Below are positions 25,567-34,036 of a DNA stretch of 64,000 bases, piece after piece. Source of the stretch: Streptomyces aurantiacus (GTDB lineage Bacteria; Actinomycetota; Actinomycetes; Streptomycetales; Streptomycetaceae); assembly GCF_027107535.1 (NCBI RefSeq), contig NZ_CP114283.1:124001-188000 (forward strand), in the 5' to 3' direction. Both the position numbers and the translations under genes were made by a program. Numbering within the stretch: position 1 is the stretch's first letter; each line of letters begins with the position of its first letter. The notes under the pieces were generated by a model that did no database searches, was not told the origin of the DNA, and worked only from the letters and a program-made list of their open reading frames with translations.

Positions 25567-25666
25567 GGACCCACCGTAGGGACCGGCCGTCCACGACGAC
25601 ACTTGATTCCAGGGGCCCGCCACGGGCCGGCCGGGCGTGGACCGCCGTGCCGTGAGTCGCACCCCC

Positions 25667-25700
25667 GCTCCCGCTGTTCCCCCGCTCCTGCTGTTCCCCC
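25667..25700. repeat. 17-bp tandem duplication
   Basis: GCTCCCGCTGTTCCCCC is followed immediately by GCTCCTGCTGTTCCCCC (one difference). Confidence 0.75.
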
Positions 25701-25742
25701 ACTCCCCACTCGCCACTTTGCGATTCCTTTACACTGGGTGCG

Positions 25743-25776
25743 GCGTGTGGGTACGACCAGCGTGTGAGTACGACCA
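25743..25776. repeat. Second 17-bp tandem duplication, before the CNNM gene
   Basis: GCGTGTGGGTACGACCA is followed immediately by GCGTGTGAGTACGACCA (one difference), just upstream of an AGGAG and a short ORF. It may be a doubled operator half or a duplicated promoter element. Confidence 0.75.
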
Positions 25777-25795
25777 AAGGAGCAGCGGAAACACC

Positions 25796-25873
25796 ATGGG
25801 TGAACCTCCCAGTACCAGCCGTGCCGTCTTCGGCCCGGGACGCATGCGTTCGGGAGCGGGGGTGGCACGGTGA
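25796..25873 (+). CDS. Possible 25-residue upstream ORF coupled to the CNNM gene
   Basis: ATG 25796 opens MGEPPSTSRAVFGPGRMRSG plus five residues, ending in a TGA that overlaps the GTG start of the CNNM gene as GTGA. AGGAG lies about 13 nt upstream. The overlap is what translational coupling looks like, but the reading frame may be chance in GC-rich DNA. Confidence 0.35.
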   Translation: MGEPPSTSRAVFGPGRMRSGAGVAR

Positions 25874-27219
25874 CGGAGATCCTGCTGCTTCTGCTCGCCC
25901 TGTCGCTGACACTCGCCTGCGCGGTGTTCGTCGCGGCCGAGTTCTCCCTGACCACCGTCGAGCGCGGTGACCTGGAGCGGGCCGCCGAGGCGGGCGAGCG
26001 GGGCGCCGACGGCGCACTGAAGGCCGTACGGAAACTGACCTTCCAGCTGTCCGGTGCCCAGCTGGGCATCACCGTCACCTCCCTGGTGATCGGCATGCTC
26101 GCCGAGCCGTCGCTGGCCGTGCTCCTCAAGGGGCCCCTGGAGGCGGCGGGCCTGGGCGGCGCGTCCTCGACGGTGGCGACCGTCCTCGGTGTGGTGGTCT
26201 CCACCGTCGTCCTGATGGTGGTCGGCGAGCTGGTGCCGAAGAACTGGGCGATCTCGCGCCCGCTCGCCGTCGCGAAGGTCGTCGCGGGACCGCAACGCGG
26301 CTTCACGGCGGCGTTCGGCCCGTTCATCCGGCACCTCAACAACACCGCGAACCGTTTCGTACGCCGCTTCGGCCTGGAGCCCGCCGAGGAGCTGGCCTCC
26401 GCACGCGGCCCGGAGGAACTGGTCGCACTGGCCCAGCACTCGGCCGCCCAGGGCGCGCTGGAGCCGGACTCCGCCGAGCTGTTCGTCCGTACGCTGCACC
26501 TGAGCGAGCTGACCGCCCAGAACGTGATGACGCCGCGCGTCGACGTACGGGCACTGGAGGCACACGCCACGGCCGCCGACGCCGCCAACCTCACGCACGC
26601 CACCGGCCTGTCCCGCTTCCCGGTCTACCGCGACAGCCTGGACGAGGTCGTCGGCACGGTCCACATCCGTGACGTACTGGCACTGGATCCCGGCAGGCGG
26701 GCCGTGACCCCCGTCACCGAGCTGGCCACGGCACCGCTGCTGGTGCCCGACAGCCTGCCCGCCGACCGCCTGCTCGAACGCATGCGGACGGCCCGCACGA
26801 TGGCCGTCGTCATCGACGAGTACGGCGGTACGGCCGGAGTGGCCACCGTGGAGGACATCGTCGAGGAGGTCGTCGGCGAGGTCCGCGACGAGCACGACCC
26901 CGTCGAGGTGCCCGACCTGCTGCCCGCCCCCGCCTCGCCGGACGGCCGCGCGGTCTGGGAGGCGGACGGCGGTGTACGGATCGACGAGCTGGCCGGGATA
27001 GGCCTGCGCGCGCCGGACGGGCCCTACGAGACGGTCGCCGGCCTGGTCGCCACCCGGCTCGCCCGCATCCCGGCCGAGGGCGATGTCCTCGACCTCGACG
27101 GCTGGCGGCTGGACGTCCTCGACGTGGAGCACCACCGGGCCGACCGCGTCCGCATCACCGAACCGTCCGACGAGCCGTCCGCAGTGCCGGCCGGCCCGAG
27201 CGTGCGGGAGTCCCGATGA
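25870..27219 (+). CDS. CNNM/CorC-type membrane protein (hemolysin C family), long paralog
   Basis: 449 residues. A DUF21 transmembrane domain (about residues 1-190: FVAAEFSLTTVERGDLERAA, GAQLGITVTSLVIGML, VGELVPKNWAISRPLAVAKV), a pair of CBS domains (about 210-330: AQNVMTPRVDVRALE, SRFPVYRDSLDEVVGTVHIR, VVIDEYGGTAGVATVEDIVE) and a C-terminal CorC/HlyC domain (IDELAGIGLRAPDGPYETVA). CNNM/CorC proteins move Mg2+ or other divalent ions; older names call them hemolysins. Next gene overlaps by ATGA. Confidence 0.92.
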   Translation: MTEILLLLLALSLTLACAVFVAAEFSLTTVERGDLERAAEAGERGADGALKAVRKLTFQLSGAQLGITVTSLVIGMLAEPSLAVLLKGPLEAAGLGGASSTVATVLGVVVSTVVLMVVGELVPKNWAISRPLAVAKVVAGPQRGFTAAFGPFIRHLNNTANRFVRRFGLEPAEELASARGPEELVALAQHSAAQGALEPDSAELFVRTLHLSELTAQNVMTPRVDVRALEAHATAADAANLTHATGLSRFPVYRDSLDEVVGTVHIRDVLALDPGRRAVTPVTELATAPLLVPDSLPADRLLERMRTARTMAVVIDEYGGTAGVATVEDIVEEVVGEVRDEHDPVEVPDLLPAPASPDGRAVWEADGGVRIDELAGIGLRAPDGPYETVAGLVATRLARIPAEGDVLDLDGWRLDVLDVEHHRADRVRITEPSDEPSAVPAGPSVRESR

Positions 27220-28247
27220 GCACGTCCACCACTGTCCAGCTGGCCATCGGCGCGCTGACCCTGCTGACCAACGCGTTCTTCGTCGGCGCGGAGTTCGCCC
27301 TGATCTCCGTGCGCCGCAGCCAGATCGAGCCGCTGGCCCAGGAGGGCAACAAGCGGGCCCGGATGACCCTGTGGGGCCTGCGGCACATCTCGGCGATGAT
27401 GGCGACCGCCCAACTCGGCATCACCGTCTCGTCGTTGGTGCTGGGCGCGGTGGCCGAGCCGGCCATCGCACATCTGCTGGAGCCCGCCTTCGAGGCGGCG
27501 CACGTCCCGGACGGGCTGGTGCACCCGATCGCCTTCGTGATCGCGCTCACCGTGGCGACGTACCTGCACATGCTGATCGGCGAGATGGTCCCGAAGAACC
27601 TGGCACTCGCCGCGCCGGTACCGGCCGCCCTGCTGCTCGGCCCGGCGCTGGTGGCCCTCACCCGCGCGCTGAAGCCGGTCGTCTTCGGGATCAACGCCTT
27701 CGCCAACGCCCTGCTGAAGCTGCTGCGCGTCGAGGCCAGGGACGAGGTGGAGTCGGCCTTCACGGACGACCAGCTCGCCCGGATGGTCGTCGACTCCAGC
27801 GAGGCCGGTCTCCTGACGGCCGCCGACGGCGAGCGGCTGCGCGACGCCCTGGAGCTGGGCACCCGCCCGGTCGGCGAGATCCTCGTCCCGGCCCCGCGGA
27901 TGCGCACGGTCGACGACACCGTGACCCCGGCGCGGCTGGAGCGCGCGGCCGCCGAGGCCGGCTTCTCCCGGTTCCCCGTGACCGGCGGGGACGGCACGCT
28001 GCTCGGCTACCTCCACATCAAGGACACCCTCGGCGTCACCGACCGTGACCGTCCCTTCCCGCGGGCGGCCCTGCACCCGGTGACCCGCGTCCGCATCGAC
28101 ACCCCGCTGGACGACACCCTCACCGCGCTGCGGGCCACGGGCAGTCACCTCGCGGCGGTCACCGGCGAGGCGGGCAAGGTCCTCGGCTTCGTGACCATGG
28201 AGGACGTCCTGTCGGAGCTGGTCGGACCGTCCCCGGCGGGAGTCTGA
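27216..28247 (+). CDS. CNNM/CorC-type membrane protein, short paralog
   Basis: 343 residues: DUF21 membrane domain (NAFFVGAEFALISVRRSQIE, ISAMMATAQLGITVSSLVLG, LIGEMVPKNLALAAPVPAAL) and CBS domains (SRFPVTGGDGTLLGYLHIKD, GFVTMEDVLSELVG). It lacks the C-terminal CorC domain of its upstream neighbour. The ATGA overlap means the two are made together and may form a heterodimeric transporter; such tandem pairs are common in actinobacteria. Confidence 0.92.
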   Translation: MSTSTTVQLAIGALTLLTNAFFVGAEFALISVRRSQIEPLAQEGNKRARMTLWGLRHISAMMATAQLGITVSSLVLGAVAEPAIAHLLEPAFEAAHVPDGLVHPIAFVIALTVATYLHMLIGEMVPKNLALAAPVPAALLLGPALVALTRALKPVVFGINAFANALLKLLRVEARDEVESAFTDDQLARMVVDSSEAGLLTAADGERLRDALELGTRPVGEILVPAPRMRTVDDTVTPARLERAAAEAGFSRFPVTGGDGTLLGYLHIKDTLGVTDRDRPFPRAALHPVTRVRIDTPLDDTLTALRATGSHLAAVTGEAGKVLGFVTMEDVLSELVGPSPAGV

Positions 28248-28251
28248 CCGG

Positions 28252-28285
28252 CGGGCCCGGCACCGGAGGAGCGGCGCCGGGCCCG
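28252..28285 (+). terminator. Intrinsic terminator after the CNNM pair
   Basis: CGGGCCCGGC (28252-28261) pairs perfectly with GCCGGGCCCG (28276-28285) around a 14-nt loop, starting a few bases past the stop. Confidence 0.65.
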
Positions 28286-28441
28286 GAGGACGCCGTCGCC
28301 GCGTCCGCCCCGGCGGGAGCGGCGGGCGGCACGGCATCCGCCTCAGTGCCCGGCGGCCCCTGCGACTATCGTGTCGACCAGGGTCGAACGGGACGTTCGC
28401 CGAACACGGATACGTCGTAGAGGGTCGGCGAAGGGCGCGCA

Positions 28442-30073
28442 GTGTCGGACGAGGGGCGGTTGATCGCCGGCCGGTACCGGTTGATCGAGCGGATCGGCCG
28501 CGGTGGCATGGGCACCGTGTGGCGTGCCGAGGACGAGGTCCTCAGCCGCGAGATCGCACTCAAGCGTCTGCACGTCCAGCACCACCTGACCGACGACGAT
28601 GTCGCCACCGTCCACGAACGCACCCGCCGTGAGGCCCGCAGCGCCGCCCGCATCGCCCACCCGAACGTGGTCGTCGTCCATGACGTCGTGGACGACGAGG
28701 GACTGCCCTGCATCGTCATGGAGTACGTCCACGGCACCACGCTCGACGCGGTGCTCAAGGGCGGTGGCGCGGTCCCTCCCGAGGAGGCGGCCCGGGTCGG
28801 CCTCGGCATGATCGCCGCACTGCGGGCGGCGCACGCGGCAGGGGTCCTGCACCGCGACGTGAAGCCCGGCAACGTCCTGCTGGACGCGGGCGGCCGCGTG
28901 GTGCTCACCGACTTCGGCATCGCCATGGCGACCGGTACCTCGACGCTGACCAGGACCGGCGAGATCATCGGGTCGATCGACTACATCGCGCCCGAGCGGA
29001 TGAGGGGACAGAAGCCGGGCCCCGCCGCGGACCTCTGGGCCCTGGGGGCGACGCTCTACCAGGCCGTCGAGGGGCGGCCCCCGTTCCGCAAGGACACGGC
29101 GATGGAGACCGCGTACGCCATCGCCGTCGACCCGCTCGCCCCGATGAAGCAGGCCGGGCCGCTCGAACCCCTCATCGAGATGCTGCTGGCGAAGGACCCG
29201 CAAGAGCGTCCGTCGGTGGAGGAGACCGAGCGGGCGCTGCGGGTCGTGGCGTCCCGGGCACCGGACGCGGCGCCGGGCGCCACGAGGGAGTCCGCGTGGG
29301 CGTCGGCCGCGCCGAGGACGGTGACGAGCCCGACGACCGAGGCGGGCGGCACACTCCCCGATGCAGGGCCGGCGCCCGCCCCTTCCACCACGAGGCCCGC
29401 CCCTTCCGTCTCGGGGCCCGCCCCTTCGGCCGCCGGCCCCCGCCCCGCCGACGGCGGAGACGGCGGCCGCAGGCGGCGCACGCTCGTCCGGAGCGCGGTG
29501 GCCGTGACGCTGGCCGCCGCCGCGGTGGCGGGCGGGCTCTACGCGGTGTCGGGCGGCGACGGCCGCGGGACGCGGAGCACCGCGACGCCGACCTCGTCCC
29601 CCGCGCCCGACGATGGCCTGCCTGCCGTGCCCGAGGGTTTCCATCTGGTCAGGGAGAAGGCGCTGGGCGTCTCCTTTCCCGTCCCGGACGGCTGGAAGCG
29701 CCTCGACAAGAGGGCGAGCGCCGAGCAGATCACCTACACCGACGAGTCGGGCCTGGCCGAGCTCACCATCGGCACCGTGAACCCGGCGGGCGAGAACCCC
29801 GTGACCCACTTCGAGAACATCGAGGCGAACACCAAGCGCAACTACGACACGTACCTGAACCTGCGCATGCTGCGCACCACGTTCCGGGGGAAGCCCGCGG
29901 CGGTGTGGGAGTTCACCTTCCAGGGGCGGGTCCGGGCCTTCCGTGCCATCGACTTCGGCTTCGGCGAGGAGGGCGGCACGGAGTACGACATCTACCTCTC
30001 GGCACCGGAAGCCCAGTGGGACACGTACCGGCCGGTCTTCGACACGGCCAAGGCGGGCTTCCGCGTCGGCTGA
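28442..30073 (+). CDS. Membrane Ser/Thr protein kinase with outer sensor domain
   Basis: 543 residues from GTG 28442. Kinase domain about residues 8-265: RIGRGGMGTVW, IALKRLHV, VLHRDVKPGNVLL, LTDFGIAMATG. A Pro-rich linker, a membrane helix (SAVAVTLAAAAVAGGLYAV, about residue 350) and an outer domain of about 150 residues follow (LVREKALGVSFPVPDGWKRL, ANTKRNYDTYLNLRMLRTTF, AVWEFTFQGRVRAFRAIDFG). The outer domain is well folded in appearance, not low complexity, so it likely detects an extracellular ligand. Convergent with a GAF-ANTAR gene. Confidence 0.92.
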   Translation: MSDEGRLIAGRYRLIERIGRGGMGTVWRAEDEVLSREIALKRLHVQHHLTDDDVATVHERTRREARSAARIAHPNVVVVHDVVDDEGLPCIVMEYVHGTTLDAVLKGGGAVPPEEAARVGLGMIAALRAAHAAGVLHRDVKPGNVLLDAGGRVVLTDFGIAMATGTSTLTRTGEIIGSIDYIAPERMRGQKPGPAADLWALGATLYQAVEGRPPFRKDTAMETAYAIAVDPLAPMKQAGPLEPLIEMLLAKDPQERPSVEETERALRVVASRAPDAAPGATRESAWASAAPRTVTSPTTEAGGTLPDAGPAPAPSTTRPAPSVSGPAPSAAGPRPADGGDGGRRRRTLVRSAVAVTLAAAAVAGGLYAVSGGDGRGTRSTATPTSSPAPDDGLPAVPEGFHLVREKALGVSFPVPDGWKRLDKRASAEQITYTDESGLAELTIGTVNPAGENPVTHFENIEANTKRNYDTYLNLRMLRTTFRGKPAAVWEFTFQGRVRAFRAIDFGFGEEGGTEYDIYLSAPEAQWDTYRPVFDTAKAGFRVG

Positions 30074-30086
30074 CGGTCGTCACCCG

Positions 30087-30863
30087 TCAGTCGGAGCGCT
30101 CCTCCGACGCGGCCGGTGCCGGTGCCGGTGCCGGTGCAGGGATGTCCGCGGTGTCGAAGTCGCCCGCGATGATCCGCGCGGCGAGGTCCACGAGGCGCAA
30201 CCGATGGGCTCGCGCGTAGGCGCGGAACACGGCGAAGGCCTCGTCCACGGAGGAGTTCCAGCGCTCGGCCAGCACCCCCTTGACCTGTTCGACCAGGATG
30301 CGGCTGGTCAGCGCGGTCGCCAACTGGCTGTTCTCGACATGCGACTGCTCCAGCGTGCGCTGCTGGAGGATGGCGATGGTCGCCACGTCCGCGAGGGCCT
30401 GGGCGAGCGCGATGTCGGCGTCGCCGAGGTGGTGCGGCGTGGTCTGGAAGAGGTTGAGCGCGCCGACGACCCGGTTGCGCAGGCGCAGCGGAAGCGCGTG
30501 CGTGGTGACGTACCCCGTCTCGCGGGCCCGTGCGGCGAACCGCGGCCAGCTCGCCGCCTCCTGGTGCGTGAGGTCGATGTTCGTACGGGCCGCTCCGGTG
30601 TGGTAGCACTCCACGCACGGGCCCTGGTCGTGCTGGAGCGCGAACAGCTCCAGCAGGTGTGTGTGTTCGTCGGACGCGGCGATGATCTGCAGTTCGCCGT
30701 GCGCGTCCACGAGCAGGATCCCGGCCGCCGAGACGTCCAGCAGCTCGACACAGCGGGTGGACAGCCGTTGCAGCAGGTCGATCACGTCGAAATCCTCGAC
30801 GAGGGAGTCCGCGACCTCTACGAAGATCTCGGCCAGACGTTGTTCGCGGGCCATGCCGATCAT
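30087..30863 (-). CDS. GAF-ANTAR RNA-binding regulator
   Basis: 258 residues. GAF domain (about 10-165: VELLDVSAAGILLVDAHGEL, QGPCVECYHTGAARTNIDL, RNRVVGALNLFQ) and a C-terminal ANTAR domain (about 170-235: LTSRILVEQVKGVLAERWNS). ANTAR domains bind paired hairpins in nascent RNA and prevent termination. ATG 30863 overlaps the upstream stop as ATGA; ATG 30854 is an alternative. The tail is an Ala-Pro repeat (PAPAPAPAP). Second of two GAF-ANTAR genes. Confidence 0.87.
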   Translation of the reverse strand: MIGMAREQRLAEIFVEVADSLVEDFDVIDLLQRLSTRCVELLDVSAAGILLVDAHGELQIIAASDEHTHLLELFALQHDQGPCVECYHTGAARTNIDLTHQEAASWPRFAARARETGYVTTHALPLRLRNRVVGALNLFQTTPHHLGDADIALAQALADVATIAILQQRTLEQSHVENSQLATALTSRILVEQVKGVLAERWNSSVDEAFAVFRAYARAHRLRLVDLAARIIAGDFDTADIPAPAPAPAPAASEERSD

Positions 30864-31645
30864 CCCTTTCCACCTTCGGGCGAGTACGGCCCGTTCATGT
30901 CGCCGTCGAAGCCGCCGTCGGAGGCGTCGTTGTCGTTGTCGTTGAAACGGAGCCTGCGGGCGACCACGTCGTCCGCGACCTCGCTGAGGGGGCGCTCGCT
31001 GCTGTAGGCGTGGGCCCGCAGCCTCAGGAGGGCCTCCGCCACGGGCACACCGAGCTGGACGCTGATCATTCCCGTCGCCTGGTGCACCGACGCGCGATGC
31101 AGTCCCGCCGACCGCTCCAGGAACCAGTCGGCTGCCGCGCCGCCGTTCCCGTCCGAGCCCGGGTTCCCGGGCCCGTCCCGGTTCAGGAACGTGCCGGTCA
31201 GCGCGGCGGCCAGGGCCGTGGCGTCCACGCACTGCTGCTCGGTCATGGTGCGTTGTGCGTCGCAGAGCACGGTCAGTACGCCCACCCGGATGGCGCCGAT
31301 GCCCAGCGGGAAGCAGCAGACCCCGTGCACACCCAACTCCCGGGCGGACGGCAGCAGTACGGGCCACCGGTCGGGCCGTACGCACTCCAGGTCCGGCTCC
31401 AGGACGGGTGTCCCGGTGTGCACCGCGTCCGGGCCCGGGCCCTCGCCCAGCGTGAACTGGAGTTCCTCGAAACGCGCGCTCACCTCGGGATGGCCCCAGA
31501 GCGGCTCCGGCGCCCGGCCGAAGCCCACGAGCAGCGACAGCGCGACTCCCTCGGCACCCAGTGCCTGCGCACACTCCCGGGCCGGATCGCCGCGCCTGCC
31601 CTGGCGTAGCGACCGGAGCACGTCGGCCATGCCGTCGCTGATCAC
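30860..31645 (-). CDS. GAF-ANTAR regulator, first of the pair
   Basis: 261 residues with GAF (about 25-155: GAEGVALSLLVGFGRAPEPL, GVHGVCCFPLGIGAIRVGVL) and ANTAR (about 185-235: RASVHQATGMISVQLGVPVA). The C-terminal tail is unusual, with Asn/Asp repeats (FNDNDNDASDGG). GTG 31645 is the start; ATG 31630 is an alternative. Stop overlaps the second GAF-ANTAR start. The STAS gene lies about 60 bp upstream in the same direction, so the three may form one stress-signalling operon. Confidence 0.82.
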   Translation of the reverse strand: MISDGMADVLRSLRQGRRGDPARECAQALGAEGVALSLLVGFGRAPEPLWGHPEVSARFEELQFTLGEGPGPDAVHTGTPVLEPDLECVRPDRWPVLLPSARELGVHGVCCFPLGIGAIRVGVLTVLCDAQRTMTEQQCVDATALAAALTGTFLNRDGPGNPGSDGNGGAAADWFLERSAGLHRASVHQATGMISVQLGVPVAEALLRLRAHAYSSERPLSEVADDVVARRLRFNDNDNDASDGGFDGDMNGPYSPEGGKG

Positions 31646-31708
31646 CGGATTCCGTTCCGCCGCGGCCGGGGCCCCGGGGAGAGGCGCCGACCAGCTTGCG
31701 TTGTCACC

Positions 31709-32101
31709 CTACGCGGGTTGGTCCGCCGCGGTGTCCCATTGTTCCCGGCCATCGGCGAGCAGACCCCGCCAGGCGTCCTGGACACTCGCATACCGGGGGA
31801 ACCGCTCGGTGACGGCGCCGGCCCGGAACAGCAGACCTACGCAGGGGCGGACGTAGACGACCCGCGCCCACCCGCGCCGCCTGCGGCACTCGTCCCAGGC
31901 CGCGCACAGCGGGTCCAGGACGCTGCCGTCCATGAACGTCACGCCGCTCAGATCGACGATGAGGAAGGTTTGCCCGGAGCCGCGGCGGACGTCCTCCAGG
32001 TCCCGGACGAGGCCCGGGGTGGTCGTCAGGTCCAGCTCACCGCGTGCCCGGACCACACGGCATTCGTCGAACAGGCTTGGATACGGGCCCATGCGCCCCA
32101 T
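31709..32101 (-). CDS. STAS-domain anti-sigma-factor antagonist
   Basis: 130 residues, single STAS domain: ARGELDLTTTPGLVRDLEDV, then FLIVDLSGVTFMDGSVLDPL. In SpoIIAA-type antagonists the MDSSGL Ser is phosphorylated by an RsbW/SpoIIAB kinase; here the corresponding stretch is MDGSVL, retaining one Ser. SpoIIE phosphatases that could act on it are encoded at 753-2600 and 34037-35323. No RsbW-type kinase gene is in the window. Confidence 0.82.
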   Translation of the reverse strand: MGRMGPYPSLFDECRVVRARGELDLTTTPGLVRDLEDVRRGSGQTFLIVDLSGVTFMDGSVLDPLCAAWDECRRRRGWARVVYVRPCVGLLFRAGAVTERFPRYASVQDAWRGLLADGREQWDTAADQPA

Positions 32102-32695
32102 CTCCTCCGGCTGTGGAGCAGCGCCACGGGGGGGGGCTCTCCGGTGGTTCGACCTGCGCAGGGCCTCTGTTGCGCGGAAAGGGACTTCACGGAGAGGGCC
32201 GGGGGCACGGGCTGCCGTACGGCGAGCCTAGTGCAGTGAAGGTCCGCCCGCCGTGCCGTCCCGGTATCCGCGGAGAGGGGTGCTCGAATCGTTCCGACTC
32301 TGCTGGTGAGTGACCGGATCCGGACGGTCCGGAGCCGAAGCCGCGAGATCCACGAGGAGGTTGACGTGGACCGCGGCCTCGCAGGCCGGTGGCCACGGAA
32401 GTCTCCTTGCCCACCGGCCGAGGTACGGTGGGGGAACCGAGGGCATGTCGTACACCGGTGATCAAGCCGGTCTCGTCCTTGGCGCATGCCGACGCCGGGC
32501 CGTTCAGTGCCTGTGGCAGGGCCCGCCCCCCTGAGGGCCGAAACCGTTCACGTTCCGCCGGTTCCGCACGCGCGCCAGAAGCGGCACGAGATCCTGCCCG
32601 CGCGAGCCGCCGGAGAAGCAAGCCGTTCCGTTCCGCGGCCCATCGCGGGCGAGCCACCGGCACAACCCACGCGTGCCCCCAGACAGGAGCGCCCC
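32102..32695. other. 594-bp intergenic region with no supported gene
   Basis: Divergent spacer between the STAS gene and the DUF5994 gene. Several frames stay open but none resembles a known family or has a start with a ribosome site; a G9-10 run is near 32130. Probably promoter and leader DNA. Confidence 0.6.
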
Positions 32696-33103
32696 ATGAC
32701 CACCGTCCCGGACCTCGGACCTCCGGCTTCCCAGCCCTTCGTTCGTCTGCGTCTGGCCCCGCACAGCACCGTGCCGCGGCGTATCGACGGGGCGTGGTGG
32801 CCCCACTCGCGCGACCTGCTGTCCGAACTTCCGCTGCTGATCGGCGCGTTGCCCCGTACGTGGGGTCAGATCGACGGCGTCACCGTGGACACGGCGATGT
32901 GGTCGACGTCGCCCGGCCGGATGCTCGTGGCCAATCACGTCGTACGCCTGAACCGGTCCTCGGTGACGCACAGCAGGCACACCATCCGCCTGCTCGGCCC
33001 CGGCCGGGGCCGCTGGGACCTGCTGGTCGTTCCTCCGGAGATCGACGCGGTGGACGCGGAGCCGCTGATGGCGGCCGCGTCGGCGCCGGTGGCCACCGCG
33101 TAG
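32696..33103 (+). CDS. DUF5994 family protein
   Basis: 135 residues from ATG 32696, preceded by ACAGGAGCGCCCC. Recognisable features are VRLRLAPHSTVPRRIDGAWW, LPLLIGALPRTWGQIDGVTV, NHVVRLNRSSVTHSRHTIRL and GRGRWDLLVVPPEIDA, the pattern of DUF5994. Soluble, unknown function, common in Streptomyces in several copies near stress regulators. Confidence 0.78.
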   Translation: MTTVPDLGPPASQPFVRLRLAPHSTVPRRIDGAWWPHSRDLLSELPLLIGALPRTWGQIDGVTVDTAMWSTSPGRMLVANHVVRLNRSSVTHSRHTIRLLGPGRGRWDLLVVPPEIDAVDAEPLMAAASAPVATA

Positions 33104-33142
33104 TCCGCCCCGCTCGCACGGGGGCCGTCGGGCGCCGCCGGT

Positions 33143-33760
33143 TCACTGCGGGGGCCTGCGGATCCAGGCCTCGTGCGCCACCGCGTACGGGCCGGGGCCC
33201 GTGCCGGTACCGGAACCGATGTCCGAGACGGCGCGAGGACCGAGGACCCCGAGCCTCGACCACCCCCAGGCACGGAAGGCCGCCTCCACCGCGCCCCCCG
33301 GGCCGCCGCTGTCACTGTCGCCGTCGTCGCCGGAGCGGCTGGAGACCGCGACCACCAGATCGGCGTCGAGCCGCGTCAGCAGCAACTCGACCATGCGCGT
33401 GGCGACGCCGAGGCGACGGTGGGCGGGCAGCACCATCAGCTCGGCGAGCAGGAAGGCACGGCCCGAGGCGGTGAGTTCCTCGATGTCCGCGGGCAGCCCC
33501 CCGTGGAAGTCCGACCACCACTCGCCGGTACGGGGCGCCCGGAACCCGTAGGTGCAGCCGACCAGCCCCGCCGTGTCGGCGACCACCATGTCGAAGCCGG
33601 TGTGCTGCACATGCTGCTCGAACCGGTGCAGAAAGCTCTGGCGGTCACGGTATTCCTCCCCCGCCACGCCCCGGTACGCGGTGACGTGCACGTCCGCGAT
33701 CTCGTCCCGCTGTTGCTCGGCCTGCCACCGGGACAGCCTGCGCAAGTACACCTCTGCCAT
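33143..33760 (-). CDS. GNAT-family N-acetyltransferase
   Basis: 205 residues. The acetyl-CoA-binding block is LLAELMVLPAHRRLGVATRM (R/Q-x-x-G-x-A loop as RRLGVA), with the N-terminal ADVHVTAYRGVAGEEYRDRQ and a downstream beta strand LVVAVSS. An Asp/Gly/Ser-rich insert (RSGDDGDSDSGGPGG) separates the last two structural elements. Substrate unknown. Confidence 0.82.
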   Translation of the reverse strand: MAEVYLRRLSRWQAEQQRDEIADVHVTAYRGVAGEEYRDRQSFLHRFEQHVQHTGFDMVVADTAGLVGCTYGFRAPRTGEWWSDFHGGLPADIEELTASGRAFLLAELMVLPAHRRLGVATRMVELLLTRLDADLVVAVSSRSGDDGDSDSGGPGGAVEAAFRAWGWSRLGVLGPRAVSDIGSGTGTGPGPYAVAHEAWIRRPPQ

Positions 33761-34036
33761 ACGGGCCTCCCCCGGCCGTGGGACGGGTATCCCCGGACCA
33801 ACATCATCACAGCCGGAGCCGCCGGGGTAAACGGGGCGTCGGCATCAGCCGCATGACGTTCCACCACGTGGGGAGTGCGTCGTCGGTACGCTCACGCGAG
33901 TGCGGAGCGGCGCCGCCCGACAGCCGAGGTCCTGCGGGGAGTTGGCGAGCGAGGTCGTCGCGAACCAGGGCGCTGTGCGGCCGCCGCCGGTGGCGACCGC
34001 CGCACCGTGGAACGGGTACGAGGTTGCCGGGGCTCG

